64,000 bases of DNA, from assembly GCA_020634755.1 (NCBI GenBank), contig JACKBC010000001.1:1-64000 (forward strand), given 5' to 3'. Made by a program: the position numbers and the translations under genes. Positions 16,002-24,839 of the stretch are shown piece by piece; position 1 is the first letter of the stretch; each line of letters begins with the position of its first letter. Below the pieces are notes generated by a model. The model did no database searches. It saw only the letters and a list, made by a program, of their open reading frames with translations, and had not been told where the DNA came from. Source of the stretch: Caldilineaceae bacterium. Its GTDB lineage: Bacteria > Chloroflexota > Anaerolineae > Caldilineales > Caldilineaceae.

Positions 16002-17387
16002 CTAAAGTTCAAGCCTACGGTGCAAATAGCGCCCGCGCCCCTTTTCCGCCACGCACGCATCCCCATCGATGATACGTTCTCCACGTGAATAGACGCGCTG
16101 AATCTTGCCCGTGATCTCAATCCCTTCATAAGCGCTCCAATCCGTCGCCATGTGCAGCGTCTGCCCATTCATGGTCCATTTGACCGTTGGGTCCAGCAGC
16201 ACAATGTCTGCATCCATCCCCGGATAGAGCGCGCCCTTTTGCGTCATGCCAAAGAGCCGCGCCGGCGTGGTAGAGACCAGCTCCACAAAGCGGGGCAGGC
16301 TAATGCGCCCTGTGGCCACCCCCTCGGAATAGAGAAGCTGAAAGCGCGGCTCAATCCCCGGAATGCCGTTGGGGACCAAGTCAAAACGGTCTTGGCCATA
16401 GAGCTTGGCTTCCCACGCGTAGGCCGCATCATCCGAAGTGACCATGGCCAGCCGTCCGTCGGCCAGACAGCGCCACAGCGCGTCTTGCGCCCGCGCGTCA
16501 CGCAGCGGCGGCGAGCAGACCCACTTGATGCCGTCAGCCCGGCGCAGCATGTCGTCGGTAAAGACCAAATAGTGGGTGCAGGTTTCGGCGATTACATCTA
16601 CACCGGCGGCGCGGGCGCGACCCACCAGTTCCGGCCCTTCTGCCGTGGTCATGTGCACAATAAAGAGGCGGCCACCTACTTCCTGCGCCACGCGGAGGCA
16701 CGTCTCAATGGCGCGATTTTCCACTTCGATCGGCTTGCTCTCGGCGTGATGAATGGCGGCGGTGCGCCCGCTCTCCACATAGCGCGCAATCGATGCTTCG
16801 GCCAGGTCATTGTCCTCGGCGTGCACCATCATCATGCCGCCGGCGTCGCGCAGCCCGGCCAGAATGCGCCGCAGCTCCGGCTCTTCCATGAGCAGCCCTT
16901 CGTTGCGATAAGTCATGTAGACTTTGACGGTAGGCGAACCGGCGGCCACCACCGCGGGAATCTGGGCAATGGACCGCTCTAGATCGCCGCCGTTGCCGTG
17001 CTGCGTAATGGTCGGATGCACGCCCCAATCGATGAGCGCTCGCCCTTGCGCCTCCGCGTGCTTGTTTTCAATGGTGCTCATGAGCGTTGCGCCCGGCGCC
17101 TGATTGGAAAAGTCGATCACGCTGGTGGCGCCGCCAAAGGCCGCCGCCCGCGTACCGGTATAATAATCATGCACGCTCACCGTGTTCATAAATTCGTCGT
17201 TAAAGTGCACGTGCGTGTCTACCCCACCGGGCAGCACCAGCAACCCGCCGGCGTCCACCGTTTTATCCGCCCGCACTTGGCCCAGCTCACCCACTGCCGC
17301 AATGGTTTCGCCGTGAATCAAAATATCGCGCGGCGCCACGCTTTGGCCCAATACCACCGTACCGCCGCGAATTAACGTGGTTTTCAT
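16002..17387 (-). CDS. hydA: Dihydropyrimidinase / D-hydantoinase
   Basis: 461 residues from ATG 17387, which has AAAGGAGA 5-6 bases upstream; the frame extends seven more codons without support. A binuclear zinc amidohydrolase that opens dihydropyrimidine or hydantoin rings to N-carbamoyl amino acids. Metal ligands are visible: HxH at 59 and 61 (VDTHVHFND), the lysine expected to be carbamylated at 155 (TVKVYMTY), then VHAEDND, IVHMTTAEG and TSDDAAY. The C-terminal KGALYPGMDADIVLLDP closes the beta-sandwich typical of the family. A convergent vapC lies 21 bases away. The divergent solute-binding protein and MFS genes may belong to the same catabolic function (inference). Confidence 0.92.
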   Translation of the reverse strand: MKTTLIRGGTVVLGQSVAPRDILIHGETIAAVGELGQVRADKTVDAGGLLVLPGGVDTHVHFNDEFMNTVSVHDYYTGTRAAAFGGATSVIDFSNQAPGATLMSTIENKHAEAQGRALIDWGVHPTITQHGNGGDLERSIAQIPAVVAAGSPTVKVYMTYRNEGLLMEEPELRRILAGLRDAGGMMMVHAEDNDLAEASIARYVESGRTAAIHHAESKPIEVENRAIETCLRVAQEVGGRLFIVHMTTAEGPELVGRARAAGVDVIAETCTHYLVFTDDMLRRADGIKWVCSPPLRDARAQDALWRCLADGRLAMVTSDDAAYAWEAKLYGQDRFDLVPNGIPGIEPRFQLLYSEGVATGRISLPRFVELVSTTPARLFGMTQKGALYPGMDADIVLLDPTVKWTMNGQTLHMATDWSAYEGIEITGKIQRVYSRGERIIDGDACVAEKGRGRYLHRRLEL

Positions 17388-17517
17388 AGCGTCTCCTTTG
17401 GATAGCATTTCAGGCGGTTAGCTCTCAGCCAAACCCTGACGGCTGAAATGCTGACCAGCCAATATTATGCCATGACTATAATGGCAGAACAATTGCCGAA
17501 GTAAAATCGCCAACTTA

Positions 17518-17587
17518 CCCTACCACTCTGCCACCTTGCCACTCTGCCACTCTGCCCCCTTGTCACTTTGCCACCTTCCCCCTTGCC
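17518..17587. repeat. Low-complexity CCACTCTGCC tract
   Basis: Imperfect tandem units of CCACTCTGCC / CCACCTTGCC fill the stretch just before the next gene. Any translation start placed inside it (GTG 17536) would encode only repeat sequence. Confidence 0.8.
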
Positions 17588-17604
17588 TGTTACGATTGGC
17601 ATTT

Positions 17605-19014
17605 ATGAACCTCCAACAATCCAATGTTCGTCTGGGCGATCCCCACATTTGCAGCGATGCGCAAAACCGGCTGAATATTCTGTCCACCATTTTTGAAGCA
17701 CTGGTGCGCCGCGATGCGCGCGGCCGCTTTCAACCGGCGCTGGCCACAGATTGGCGCGTCTCTGCCGATGCACGCACCTGGACCTTTATGCTCCGTACAG
17801 AGATACGCTGCCAAAGCGGCGCCCCCATCTCTGCACACGAGGCCGCGGCCTCGTTGCAGCGGGCCTGCGGACCAACCGTGGGCGGCGAATTGGGCACCGA
17901 AGGCGTTTACGCTAGTTATTTGGGCGATGCCGAAATCAGCGCGCTTAATGAACAAACGCTGCGCATTGTGACCGCTCGCCCCATGGCCGATCTGCTGGAC
18001 CTGCTGGTGGACATCCCCATTTTGTCCCAGCGCGGTCTGGCCGGTTTGCCCAGCCAGCTAATCGGTACGGGCCCTTATCGGCTTGTGGAAAGCAATGACG
18101 AGCAAGTTGTGCTAGAGGCGTTTGACGGCTATTGGGGCGCTGCACCCAAGCAGGCGCGCCTGGTGTGGCACGCACAACCGGATGAAGCAACGCGCATAGA
18201 CAACCTGCTGGCTGGCCGCGCCGATCTGATCACAGATGTGGCGGCGGCCGGGGGGCGACAGATTGCAGCGTCTGCCAGCAACGCGCGCTACCACACACAG
18301 CCGTCCAATCTGTGCGTCCTCTTTATGTGCAATGCCCAAGCTGGCCTCTGTGCGGACCGCCGCGTGCGTCAGGCGCTCAACTATGCGCTGGACATGCCGG
18401 CCATGATCCAACGGGCGGTAGATGGCGCAGCGCAGCCGCTCAACGGGCCGCTGACGCCGCTGCACTTTGGCCACAATCCCCAGACCGCGCCTTATACATA
18501 TAACCCGCAGCAAGCGCGCGATCTGTTGGCGCAGGCGGGTTGTGCTGCAGAGACGCCGCTTATTTTGGATGTTCCCACGTCGCTGCCCGATGAAGCGCAA
18601 TTGCTGGCGCACATGATGGCTGAATATTACGCGGCCGTCGGCTTAAAAACAGAGATTCGCCTCTACGCAGACCGTCCGGCCTATGCCCACATGGTCAAGG
18701 CCAAGCAGATTCACGACGCCTGCTGCTTCGACTCCAGCCCGCTGAGCACCTATCGCGTGCTGCGCGAAAAGCTCAACTCAGAAGTGGGCGGGCCGTGGTG
18801 GCAGGGATATCACAACGCCAAAGTCAACCGCCTGCTGGCCCAGGCCGCGGCCACGCCCGCTGATATCGCGCAGCGCACAATTTATCAGGCAGCCTATCAT
18901 CTCATCCACGACGACGCGCCCTGGATTTTCCTTTACAGCCCCGTGCGCGGTTGGGGCATTGGACCGAATGCAAAGCAGGTGCGGATTGGCATGACAGGGC
19001 GGCTTGAATTTTAA
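17605..19014 (+). CDS. Family-5 solute-binding domain protein without signal peptide
   Basis: 469 residues from ATG 17605 (MNLQQSNVRLGDPHICSDAQ). The whole length matches the extracellular SBP family 5 (oligopeptide/nickel) fold: NRLNILSTIFEALVRRDARG, PALATDWRVSADARTWTFML, the lobe motif IGTGPYRLV, DRRVRQALNYALD, YNPQQARDLLAQAG, and a C-terminal lobe. No lipobox or Sec signal is present, and the upstream DNA is a low-complexity tract that cannot supply one. No permease or ATPase genes accompany it. Either it is a cytoplasmic ligand-binding protein or the signal was lost. It is divergent from the dihydropyrimidinase and upstream of an MFS gene. Confidence 0.85.
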   Translation: MNLQQSNVRLGDPHICSDAQNRLNILSTIFEALVRRDARGRFQPALATDWRVSADARTWTFMLRTEIRCQSGAPISAHEAAASLQRACGPTVGGELGTEGVYASYLGDAEISALNEQTLRIVTARPMADLLDLLVDIPILSQRGLAGLPSQLIGTGPYRLVESNDEQVVLEAFDGYWGAAPKQARLVWHAQPDEATRIDNLLAGRADLITDVAAAGGRQIAASASNARYHTQPSNLCVLFMCNAQAGLCADRRVRQALNYALDMPAMIQRAVDGAAQPLNGPLTPLHFGHNPQTAPYTYNPQQARDLLAQAGCAAETPLILDVPTSLPDEAQLLAHMMAEYYAAVGLKTEIRLYADRPAYAHMVKAKQIHDACCFDSSPLSTYRVLREKLNSEVGGPWWQGYHNAKVNRLLAQAAATPADIAQRTIYQAAYHLIHDDAPWIFLYSPVRGWGIGPNAKQVRIGMTGRLEF

Positions 19015-19058
19015 TTACACCTTTCATCCATACATTCAACTAGAAAGTAGATCTTCTC

Positions 19059-20270
19059 TTGCGCAACCCTCTCCTTTTACCAATTTACGTTCCCACGCTG
19101 CTGCTGGCCTTTTGCACCGGCATGCTGATCCCGGTCATGCCGCTCTATGCCGGTTCATTTAATGTCTCGTATGGGCTGGTGGGGCTGGCCGTGGGCAGCT
19201 TGGGCATTGGCACGCTGGTGGGCGATCTGCCCACCGGGGTCTTGCTGGGACGCCTGGGCGAACGGCGCACCATGCAGATTGGGCTGGTCAGCATGGCGCT
19301 CTGCATGTTTGCGCTGAGCCAATCGCGTTCCTTCCCCGAGTTGGTCATCTATAACTTTCTGGCCGGTGTTGGCTCGGCGCTCTGGAACATCTCGCGCCAC
19401 ATGTATCTGGCCAACGCTTCGGCATCGGGACAGCGCGGCCGTTCCATTGCCATGTTTGGCGGCATCAACCGCATCGGGTCATTTCTGGGGCCGGTGGTCG
19501 GCGGCTACATTGGCGATACTTTTGGCCTGGGCGCGCCTTTTCTGCTCTACGCCATTGTGGCCGGCATTGGGTTCCTCTTTCCCACCTTCTTTGCGGTGGA
19601 TCATCCACGCGAGCCGGGCGGCCATGAGTTGCAGCGCGCAAGCTGGCTGACGCACGTAAGCGCCTTGTGGCGCGTGGCGCGCACAGAGGCCCATGTGCTC
19701 ACGCCGGCGGGCATTGGCCAGCTCTTTGCGCAGATGGTGCGCTCGGGGCGGCAGATCATTGTGCCACTCTATGGCGCCGATATGCTGGGGCTAGACGTGC
19801 AAACCATCGGTTGGATCGTCTCCATCTCATCCTTTGTAGATATGAGTCTTTTCTATCCGGCCGGCTTTATTATGGACCGCTTTGGGCGCAAATTTGCCTA
19901 TGTGCCCTGTTTTTTGATTCAGGGCATCGGCATGGCGCTGATTCCATTTACGGCCGGGTTTAGCACGCTGTTGGGCGCGGCGGCGCTCATGGGCTTTGGC
20001 AACGGCCTGGGTTCCGGCACCATGATGACGCTGGGCGCAGATCTGGCCCCGCGTCAGTCTATGGGTGAATTTCTGGGCATTTGGCGGCTGGTGGGTGATG
20101 TGGGGCAAACGGGAGGACCCATTATTACGGGCAGCATTGCCGATGCGCTGAGCTTGCCCGTCGCAACCTTTGTCATTGCCGGTGTGGGGGTGCTGGCGGC
20201 CCTAACCTTGGGCCTGTTTGTGCCGGAAACGCTCAATCGGCCTACAGAAGCGCGCGCAGTGGCGGATTAG
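19059..20270 (+). CDS. Major facilitator superfamily transporter
   Basis: 403 residues with about twelve hydrophobic segments. The loop between helices 2 and 3 reads GVLLGRLGERRT, the MFS motif A. The half-repeat also has a basic loop (GFIMDRFGRKFA) near 270. A TTG start at 19059 (MRNPLLLPIYVPTLLL) is chosen because no ATG lies in a sensible place before helix 1. It falls among drug- and metabolite-exporter-like members, and the substrate cannot be predicted. It is 44 bases after the solute-binding gene on the same strand. It ends in a 23-bp perfect inverted repeat shared with the convergent Nudix gene. Confidence 0.88.
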   Translation: MRNPLLLPIYVPTLLLAFCTGMLIPVMPLYAGSFNVSYGLVGLAVGSLGIGTLVGDLPTGVLLGRLGERRTMQIGLVSMALCMFALSQSRSFPELVIYNFLAGVGSALWNISRHMYLANASASGQRGRSIAMFGGINRIGSFLGPVVGGYIGDTFGLGAPFLLYAIVAGIGFLFPTFFAVDHPREPGGHELQRASWLTHVSALWRVARTEAHVLTPAGIGQLFAQMVRSGRQIIVPLYGADMLGLDVQTIGWIVSISSFVDMSLFYPAGFIMDRFGRKFAYVPCFLIQGIGMALIPFTAGFSTLLGAAALMGFGNGLGSGTMMTLGADLAPRQSMGEFLGIWRLVGDVGQTGGPIITGSIADALSLPVATFVIAGVGVLAALTLGLFVPETLNRPTEARAVAD

Positions 20271-20328
20271 TAGGGCAAGTTTCCCAACTTGCCAAAACAG
20301 CGAGACAAGTTGGGAAACTTGCCCTACT
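20269..20328. terminator. 23-bp perfect inverted repeat, bidirectional
   Basis: The arms 20269-20291 and 20306-20328 are fully complementary with a 14-base loop. The left arm begins in the MFS stop codon and the right arm contains the Nudix stop codon (20324-20326). The position fits a terminator for both convergent genes. Confidence 0.75.
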
Positions 20329-20959
20329 GAAAAACCGGCAGCGCCAGCAGTTCGCTGAGCATCATGGCGGTGGCGCCCCAGATGATTTGGCCCTGAATTT
20401 TAAAGAAGGGCACCTGCACTGTGCGCCCGCGCAATTGCCACGGCTCGCTGTGCTGGTTGCTAACGTCTTGCAGCGCGGCCAGAGGCGTCTCCAACAGCAT
20501 GGCCACTTCGTAGGGATCAATGCGAAAATTGGGGCGCGTGGCGCACCAGCCCACCGTGGGTTGCACAAGGTAGTTGCTGGCGTTGACGTAGAGCGGACTG
20601 AGCTGGCCCAACACGGTCACTTGCGCCTGGCGCACGCCCACCTCTTCATAGGCTTCGCGCAGGGCGGTGGCCGCCAGATCCTCATCGTCTTCTTCATAAC
20701 CGCCACCGGGGAAGCCCACCTGCCCGCTGTGTACACCGTCATAGGTGGGGCGTAAAATCAGCGGCAAATATAGTTTTTGGCAGTGCGGATAGAAGAGCAC
20801 CAGAACGCCGCCGCGCCGCACATTTGTCGTGGGCAGATCCCCGCGCTCGCCGCCAGCGCGTGGCTGTGGCGCCATGCGATATTGCGCTTCTTGACCGGGC
20901 AGCTTGCCCGCCAAATCGGCCCGCAGCTGCTCTATAAATGCTTGAAAAGTTGTACTCAT
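20324..20959 (-). CDS. Nudix hydrolase, CoA pyrophosphatase type
   Basis: 211 residues. The Nudix box GGGYEEDDEDLAATALREAYEEVGV fits GX5EX7REUXEEXGU. The upstream stretch LILRPTYDGVHSGQVGFPGG resembles the UPF0035 motif of CoA-specific Nudix enzymes (NudL/PCD1 type), which split CoA to phosphopantetheine and 3',5'-ADP. The start ATG at 20959 overlaps the rlmI stop by four bases (ATGA), showing translational coupling. Substrate class is inferred from the motif; other nucleotide pyrophosphatase activity is possible. Confidence 0.88.
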   Translation of the reverse strand: MSTTFQAFIEQLRADLAGKLPGQEAQYRMAPQPRAGGERGDLPTTNVRRGGVLVLFYPHCQKLYLPLILRPTYDGVHSGQVGFPGGGYEEDDEDLAATALREAYEEVGVRQAQVTVLGQLSPLYVNASNYLVQPTVGWCATRPNFRIDPYEVAMLLETPLAALQDVSNQHSEPWQLRGRTVQVPFFKIQGQIIWGATAMMLSELLALPVFQ

Positions 20960-22209
20960 AAAACGCGGCAGATCAATCCTTTTAAATAGGCGCCCTCGGG
21001 AAAAGTAGCTGCCACCGGATGATCGCTGGCCTGATGCAGAAAATCGACAATCTGCACGTCGCGCTCAGCGTCTATGGCCGCCCCAAAAATCACTTTTTGA
21101 AAGAGCGCCGCATCGACCAGCCCACTGCAGCTAAAGGTAATTAACGCGCCACCGGGCGCCAAGAGCTGCATGGCCAGCAGATTAATATCTTTGTAGCCGC
21201 GCAGGGCGCGCTCTACGTGGCTCTTGGATTGGGCAAACTTGGGCGGGTCTAATATGATTACGTCAAACAGGCCGCCTGCCCCTGACTCGGCTGGCTTTAG
21301 CGCCGCCAAATCCGGCGCCCCCAAATCACGCCAGTCGCGCAGCACCTCAAACACATCGCCAGCAATGCTGGTGCAGTCGGCATCCGGGTCAAAATGATTG
21401 AGCTGCAAATTGATCTCGCCCAGTTCCAGCGCCTCCACGCTTGAATCCAGATTGACGACATGGGTGGCGCCAGCGGCCAATGCATGAACGGCAAAAGCGC
21501 CCGTATAGCTAAACGCGTTGAGCACGCGTTTGCCCGCGCAATGAGCCGCGGTACGGCGGCGGTTTTCCCGCTGATCCAGATAGAAGCCGGTCTTTTGACC
21601 ATCCAGCAAATCAACTTGAAAGTGCAGCGGCTGACCGCTCAAACTGGGCTCGGAAACAACCAATTTGTCCGGTGGCGCCGCACCCGCCAGCAGCCCGCTG
21701 GTCAACGCCAGCCCCTCTTTGCGCCGATTGGGATCATCGCTGCGTTCCACCACGCCGGCACAGCCCGTAATCTCCATGAGCTGCTCGGCCAGTTGCTGCT
21801 TGCGCTGATCGATGCCCAGCGTGCCCGCTTGCAGTACCAGATGGGCGCCGTACCGGTCCACCGTTAGGCCAGGCAAGTAGTCGCTCTCGCCATGCACGAG
21901 CCGATAACAGTCGGCCTGCGCCAGTTCAGCTGTATTCTGGCGCAATTGATGCGCCGTTTCCAAGCGGCGGCGCCAGAATGCCGCATCAATCGGTTCAGCC
22001 TGGTTCCAACTGAGCAGCCGCACTTGAATCTGGCTTTGCCGATTCAGATAGCCTTGAGCCAGCCAACGCCCTTTGGCATCCAATACGGGCACAATCTCCC
22101 CATCGGCCACAGCGCTGGGCAGTTGGGCAATGGCGCCGCTAAAGACCCATGGGTGGCGCTGGCGCACGGGCTTTTCACGGCCCGGTTTCAGGATGACGGC
22201 GTTTTGCAT
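20956..22209 (-). CDS. rlmI: 23S rRNA (cytosine-C5)-methyltransferase, RlmI type
   Basis: 417 residues. The N-terminal PUA domain (ILKPGREKPVRQRHPWVFSGAI, about 6-27 onward) is followed by an EEHEE-like linker and a Rossmann SAM-binding domain. Motifs are QKTGFYLDQRENRR, VLNAFSYTGAFAVHALAAGA (SAM loop), VIILDPPKFAQSK (catalytic-region DPPKF) and ITFSCSG, whose Cys matches the catalytic position. RlmI methylates C1962 of E. coli 23S rRNA. The gene overlaps the small upstream gene by 22 bases and the Nudix gene by four, so the three form one operon. Confidence 0.93.
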   Translation of the reverse strand: MQNAVILKPGREKPVRQRHPWVFSGAIAQLPSAVADGEIVPVLDAKGRWLAQGYLNRQSQIQVRLLSWNQAEPIDAAFWRRRLETAHQLRQNTAELAQADCYRLVHGESDYLPGLTVDRYGAHLVLQAGTLGIDQRKQQLAEQLMEITGCAGVVERSDDPNRRKEGLALTSGLLAGAAPPDKLVVSEPSLSGQPLHFQVDLLDGQKTGFYLDQRENRRRTAAHCAGKRVLNAFSYTGAFAVHALAAGATHVVNLDSSVEALELGEINLQLNHFDPDADCTSIAGDVFEVLRDWRDLGAPDLAALKPAESGAGGLFDVIILDPPKFAQSKSHVERALRGYKDINLLAMQLLAPGGALITFSCSGLVDAALFQKVIFGAAIDAERDVQIVDFLHQASDHPVAATFPEGAYLKGLICRVL

Positions 22210-22418
22210 ATGGTGTCCATTTCCCAGCCATGTTCATTGATCATAATCTGTTTGTCCGGCAGCTGAATGCGCATGGCCTGCGGTTCGTATTGGAACTGGA
22301 TTTCGCCGGCGGGCGTTTTCAACACGCCCGTCACCCGTTGCGGGCCGCGCGTCTGGAAGCGCACAGTGTATTTTTTGTAGATGACCCAATGGGTCAAAGG
22401 TTTCACGTTTGCGCGCAT
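22188..22418 (-). CDS. Unknown 76-residue protein upstream of rlmI
   Basis: Not recognised. Predominantly beta-strand (WVIYKKYTVRFQTRG, GVLKTPAGEIQFQYEP), with no signal or membrane segment. AGGATG lies about 7 bases before the ATG. The C-terminal codons overlap the rlmI start by 22 bases in another frame, so it is probably cotranslated with rlmI. A small RNA-binding or rRNA-related accessory role would fit the context but is only a guess. Confidence 0.6.
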   Translation of the reverse strand: MRANVKPLTHWVIYKKYTVRFQTRGPQRVTGVLKTPAGEIQFQYEPQAMRIQLPDKQIMINEHGWEMDTICKTPSS

Positions 22419-22525
22419 ACTTTAACATCCTAACTCACGTTACGCACCGGCACCCAGCCTGCCAGAGAGAAACAGGGACGTCGGCGAGCCGACTTTCCTC
22501 TAGGCTTGCATAACATAAGATCCTA
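22419..22525. repeat. Degenerate ACTTACGCAAG-type element
   Basis: ACTCACGTTACGCACC near 22431-22447 and TAGGCTTGCATAACATAAG near 22501-22519 are imperfect inverted ends resembling the D family in reverse orientation. No coding sequence is seen. Confidence 0.4.
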
Positions 22526-22768
22526 AAACGTACGCAAGCCCAGCCTAAAAGTCGCCTGGTCAGCCATGCCCTTCTCTCTGGGGGTGTGTCCCCAATTTGG
22601 GTAATATGGCATGCTGCGCCTCTCCCTGATTTTGCACTTGAGCGCAAAATCTGTCCCTTTCCACCTGTGGAGAGGGACGCGGCGCACTCGCAGAGTGCAG
22701 AGCCAAGAGAGGCCCACCATTCTGGGACGCGCCTCTCTCCAGGCCGTCCATTGGCGCGGCGTACGTCA
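22526..22768 (+). repeat. Long D-family element downstream of tilS
   Basis: Left end ACGTACGCAAGCCCAGCC; right end GGCGCGGCGTACGTCAT. The first 54 or so bases match the copy at 24394 closely (AGCC, TAAAA, TCGCCTGG, CAGCCATGC, CTCTGGG). The internal 150 bases, with a GGAGAGGGACG/CGTCCC-like pairing, are not in other copies and no gene is seen in them. Confidence 0.55.
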
Positions 22769-22778
22769 TGCTCCGGTG

Positions 22779-24371
22779 CTATGTCCCGTCGTTATCTGAC
22801 CAAATTAAACGCGACCAAATTAACTGTAACACTTGTTGGGTGCGATGGGTAATTCGCGGCGGGTGCGCGATTTGCAGCCCGCACACCCACAGAATGGCGC
22901 CAGTTTCATCATCGAGAACAATGGGCCATCCACTGCGCAATGTGGGATGCACCTTCTGCGCCGTGAAAAAGTCGCCCAGGGTTTTATGATGCCCGTTTAA
23001 CCCCAGCGGTGCAAAGCGCATGCCGAATTGTGGCGTAGTCAGCAGCGCACGCCCAATTTGTTCGGCATCCAAATAAGCCGTCCATGGCGAAACTTGCCGC
23101 CAGGTCGCCGGCAATGCCACACGGGGCAGAACGCGGGCGGCCAGTTGCCAAGCGCCAATCGGAATGAGCGTATTGGCCTCAATGCGCTGGCGCGCCACAT
23201 CGGCTCGCCAGCGCCCGTCCAGGTGCGGCGCATCTGGTGCAAAGGGCGGCGCGTCGGCGTGGTGCAAACTCAAGCGGGCGGGATTATCTGCGCTTGGCCC
23301 GGCAACTGTCCAGGAGAGCATTTGGGTGATTGGGTGCGGCCCGCTGGCGCGCAAATCGGCATGCAGCGAGCTTAGGATTTGCTCAATATGCTGCGCGGCA
23401 ATCGCGGGCGGCATTGCCGCGGCGGCCAACGCGTGCAGCGCCATGCGCACCACATTGCGCTGGGCGGCCATTGGCAATTTGAGCAGCCGCGCCACGTCCA
23501 GCACAATGTGTGCGTCCGTTTGCCCAAGCAGCAGCTTTTCAAATTGCGCCCGATCCAGCGCTTCAATGCGCTCCGCTTCGGCGGCTAGAATGTGAGCTGT
23601 GCGCCCAATGGTTGCCGTTAGATTGGGGTTGATTTGGCGCAGCAGCGGCAGCACCTGGTTACGCAGCAGATTACGTGTGTAGATGAGCTGTTGATTGCTT
23701 TCATCTTCCAACCAGGCAACTTGCTGCTGCTTGAGATAGGTCAAAATGGCGCTCTTGGATATATTCAGCAGTGGACGCACTAGCCGGATGGGCGGTTGCG
23801 TTGATGGTCGTTCCGGCGGAGCAAAGGCCGGGTCCAGCAAGCTGAGCGGCTTCATACCGCTCAACCCAGGCAGGCCACTGCCGCGCACCAAATTCATGAA
23901 AACGGTTTCGGCCTGATCGTCAGCGTGATGCGCCACAGCAATTATGGGCGTGTAGAGAGGCGGCGTGACTTGATGGGCCACCGCGGCCAGGAAGCAATAG
24001 CGCGCCTGACGAGCGGCATTTTCCAGCCCGCCAGGTTGATTGCGCAGTGCGCCAGCTGCTAGCCTGTGCATGTAAAACGGCAGTCCCCACATGTGGGCCA
24101 GGTTTGCTACATGTTCGGCTTCGGTCGCCGATGTGGGGCGCAAAGCGTGATCCAGATGCGCCACATGCAGCGCCAGCGAGAACTCGGGCGCCAATGCGTG
24201 CAGGGCATGCAGCAGGCACACGCTATCGGCGCCGCCACTGACCCCCACGACGACGGGCAGCGGCACACCTGTGTTTGGGCCTGGTTGCGTCAAGAGCCCA
24301 TGCGTCACCACGGCGGTGCGCAGTGACGCCAGCAAAGCGGTAGATTCTAACGATTGAAGTTCCGATTTCAC
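22779..24371 (-). CDS. tilS: tRNA(Ile)-lysidine synthase
   Basis: 530 residues from GTG 24371. Converts C34 of the CAU-anticodon tRNA to lysidine so that it reads AUA as Ile. The N-type ATP pyrophosphatase P-loop SGGADS lies at 45-50. It is followed by HVAHLDHALRPTSATEAEHV, AVAHHADDQAETVFMNLVRGSG and RPLLNISKSAILTYL, all family motifs. A C-terminal TilS domain follows, including FAPLGLNGHHKTLGDFFTAQKV. An open extension of 72 codons runs into repeat DNA and is not supported. The GTG is placed 6 bases after an extended -10, implying a leaderless mRNA. The gene is 22-base-close to repeat DNA on both sides. Confidence 0.93.
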   Translation of the reverse strand: MKSELQSLESTALLASLRTAVVTHGLLTQPGPNTGVPLPVVVGVSGGADSVCLLHALHALAPEFSLALHVAHLDHALRPTSATEAEHVANLAHMWGLPFYMHRLAAGALRNQPGGLENAARQARYCFLAAVAHQVTPPLYTPIIAVAHHADDQAETVFMNLVRGSGLPGLSGMKPLSLLDPAFAPPERPSTQPPIRLVRPLLNISKSAILTYLKQQQVAWLEDESNQQLIYTRNLLRNQVLPLLRQINPNLTATIGRTAHILAAEAERIEALDRAQFEKLLLGQTDAHIVLDVARLLKLPMAAQRNVVRMALHALAAAAMPPAIAAQHIEQILSSLHADLRASGPHPITQMLSWTVAGPSADNPARLSLHHADAPPFAPDAPHLDGRWRADVARQRIEANTLIPIGAWQLAARVLPRVALPATWRQVSPWTAYLDAEQIGRALLTTPQFGMRFAPLGLNGHHKTLGDFFTAQKVHPTLRSGWPIVLDDETGAILWVCGLQIAHPPRITHRTQQVLQLIWSRLIWSDNDGT

Positions 24372-24377
24372 GGCTAA

Positions 24378-24386
24378 ATTATACCA
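24378..24386 (-). promoter_or_regulatory. Extended -10 promoter of tilS
   Basis: On the minus strand TGGTATAAT, then six bases (TTAGCC), then the GTG start. No -35 is apparent. Transcription starting 6-8 bases after the -10 would begin at or next to the start codon. Confidence 0.6.
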
Positions 24387-24393
24387 TTGGGCC

Positions 24394-24472
24394 CTACGCA
24401 AGCCCAGCGTAAAAATCGCCTGGGCAGCCATGCTTTTCGCTCTGGGCGATTCACAGATGCAACGCACGTCAC
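24394..24472 (+). repeat. D-family element upstream of tilS
   Basis: Left end CTACGCAAGCCCAGCG; right end ATGCAACGCACGTCAC. The left two thirds match the element at 22526, so near-identical elements flank tilS on both sides in the same orientation. Confidence 0.6.
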
Positions 24473-24543
24473 GAGGGCCACAAGCGCTGTGGCAAGCGAT
24501 GCACTCGACAGCACAATGCGCTTTTTCGTGACATTGGCGCTTA

Positions 24544-24552
24544 TGGTATAAT
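24544..24552 (+). promoter_or_regulatory. Extended -10 promoter of the mreB cluster
   Basis: TGGTATAAT, the extended -10 form, with no good -35. It is the only vegetative-type signal between tilS and mreB and would give a leader of about 280 bases. Confidence 0.5.
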
Positions 24553-24615
24553 CCTGTCAAATTGTACTGAAGTGCACTCATTGCCAACGGGCTTGAGCCG
24601 GCTTTCTTTCGCAGA

Positions 24616-24633
24616 CACCGCTTGCAAGCGGTG
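24616..24633. promoter_or_regulatory. 18-bp perfect palindrome in the mreB leader
   Basis: CACCGCTTGCAAGCGGTG is fully self-complementary. It could bind a dimeric regulator at DNA level or fold in the transcript. The rest of the leader (24634-24839) holds a 73-codon open frame that I do not accept as a gene. Confidence 0.4.
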
Positions 24634-24839
24634 GATATGAAATGTCAAGGAAACCTAGAGCCGAGGAGCGTGATTTACACAAGATACCCTTGGGAATTGC
24701 CAGCAGAGGACAGACTTTTTGACGAAGTTAACTTTCTCCTGGGGGGACGTAAGTCCGAATATAAAAATCGCGCAGATAATATCCAATGCACCCGTTTGAA
24801 GTTTTACTTTCCAGCGAGGATTGTTTATAAAACAGACAC

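Noticed and set aside
24372..24587. 72-codon extension of tilS
   Set aside because: It runs through a D-family repeat and across the mreB promoter. The GTG at 24371 follows an extended -10 box.
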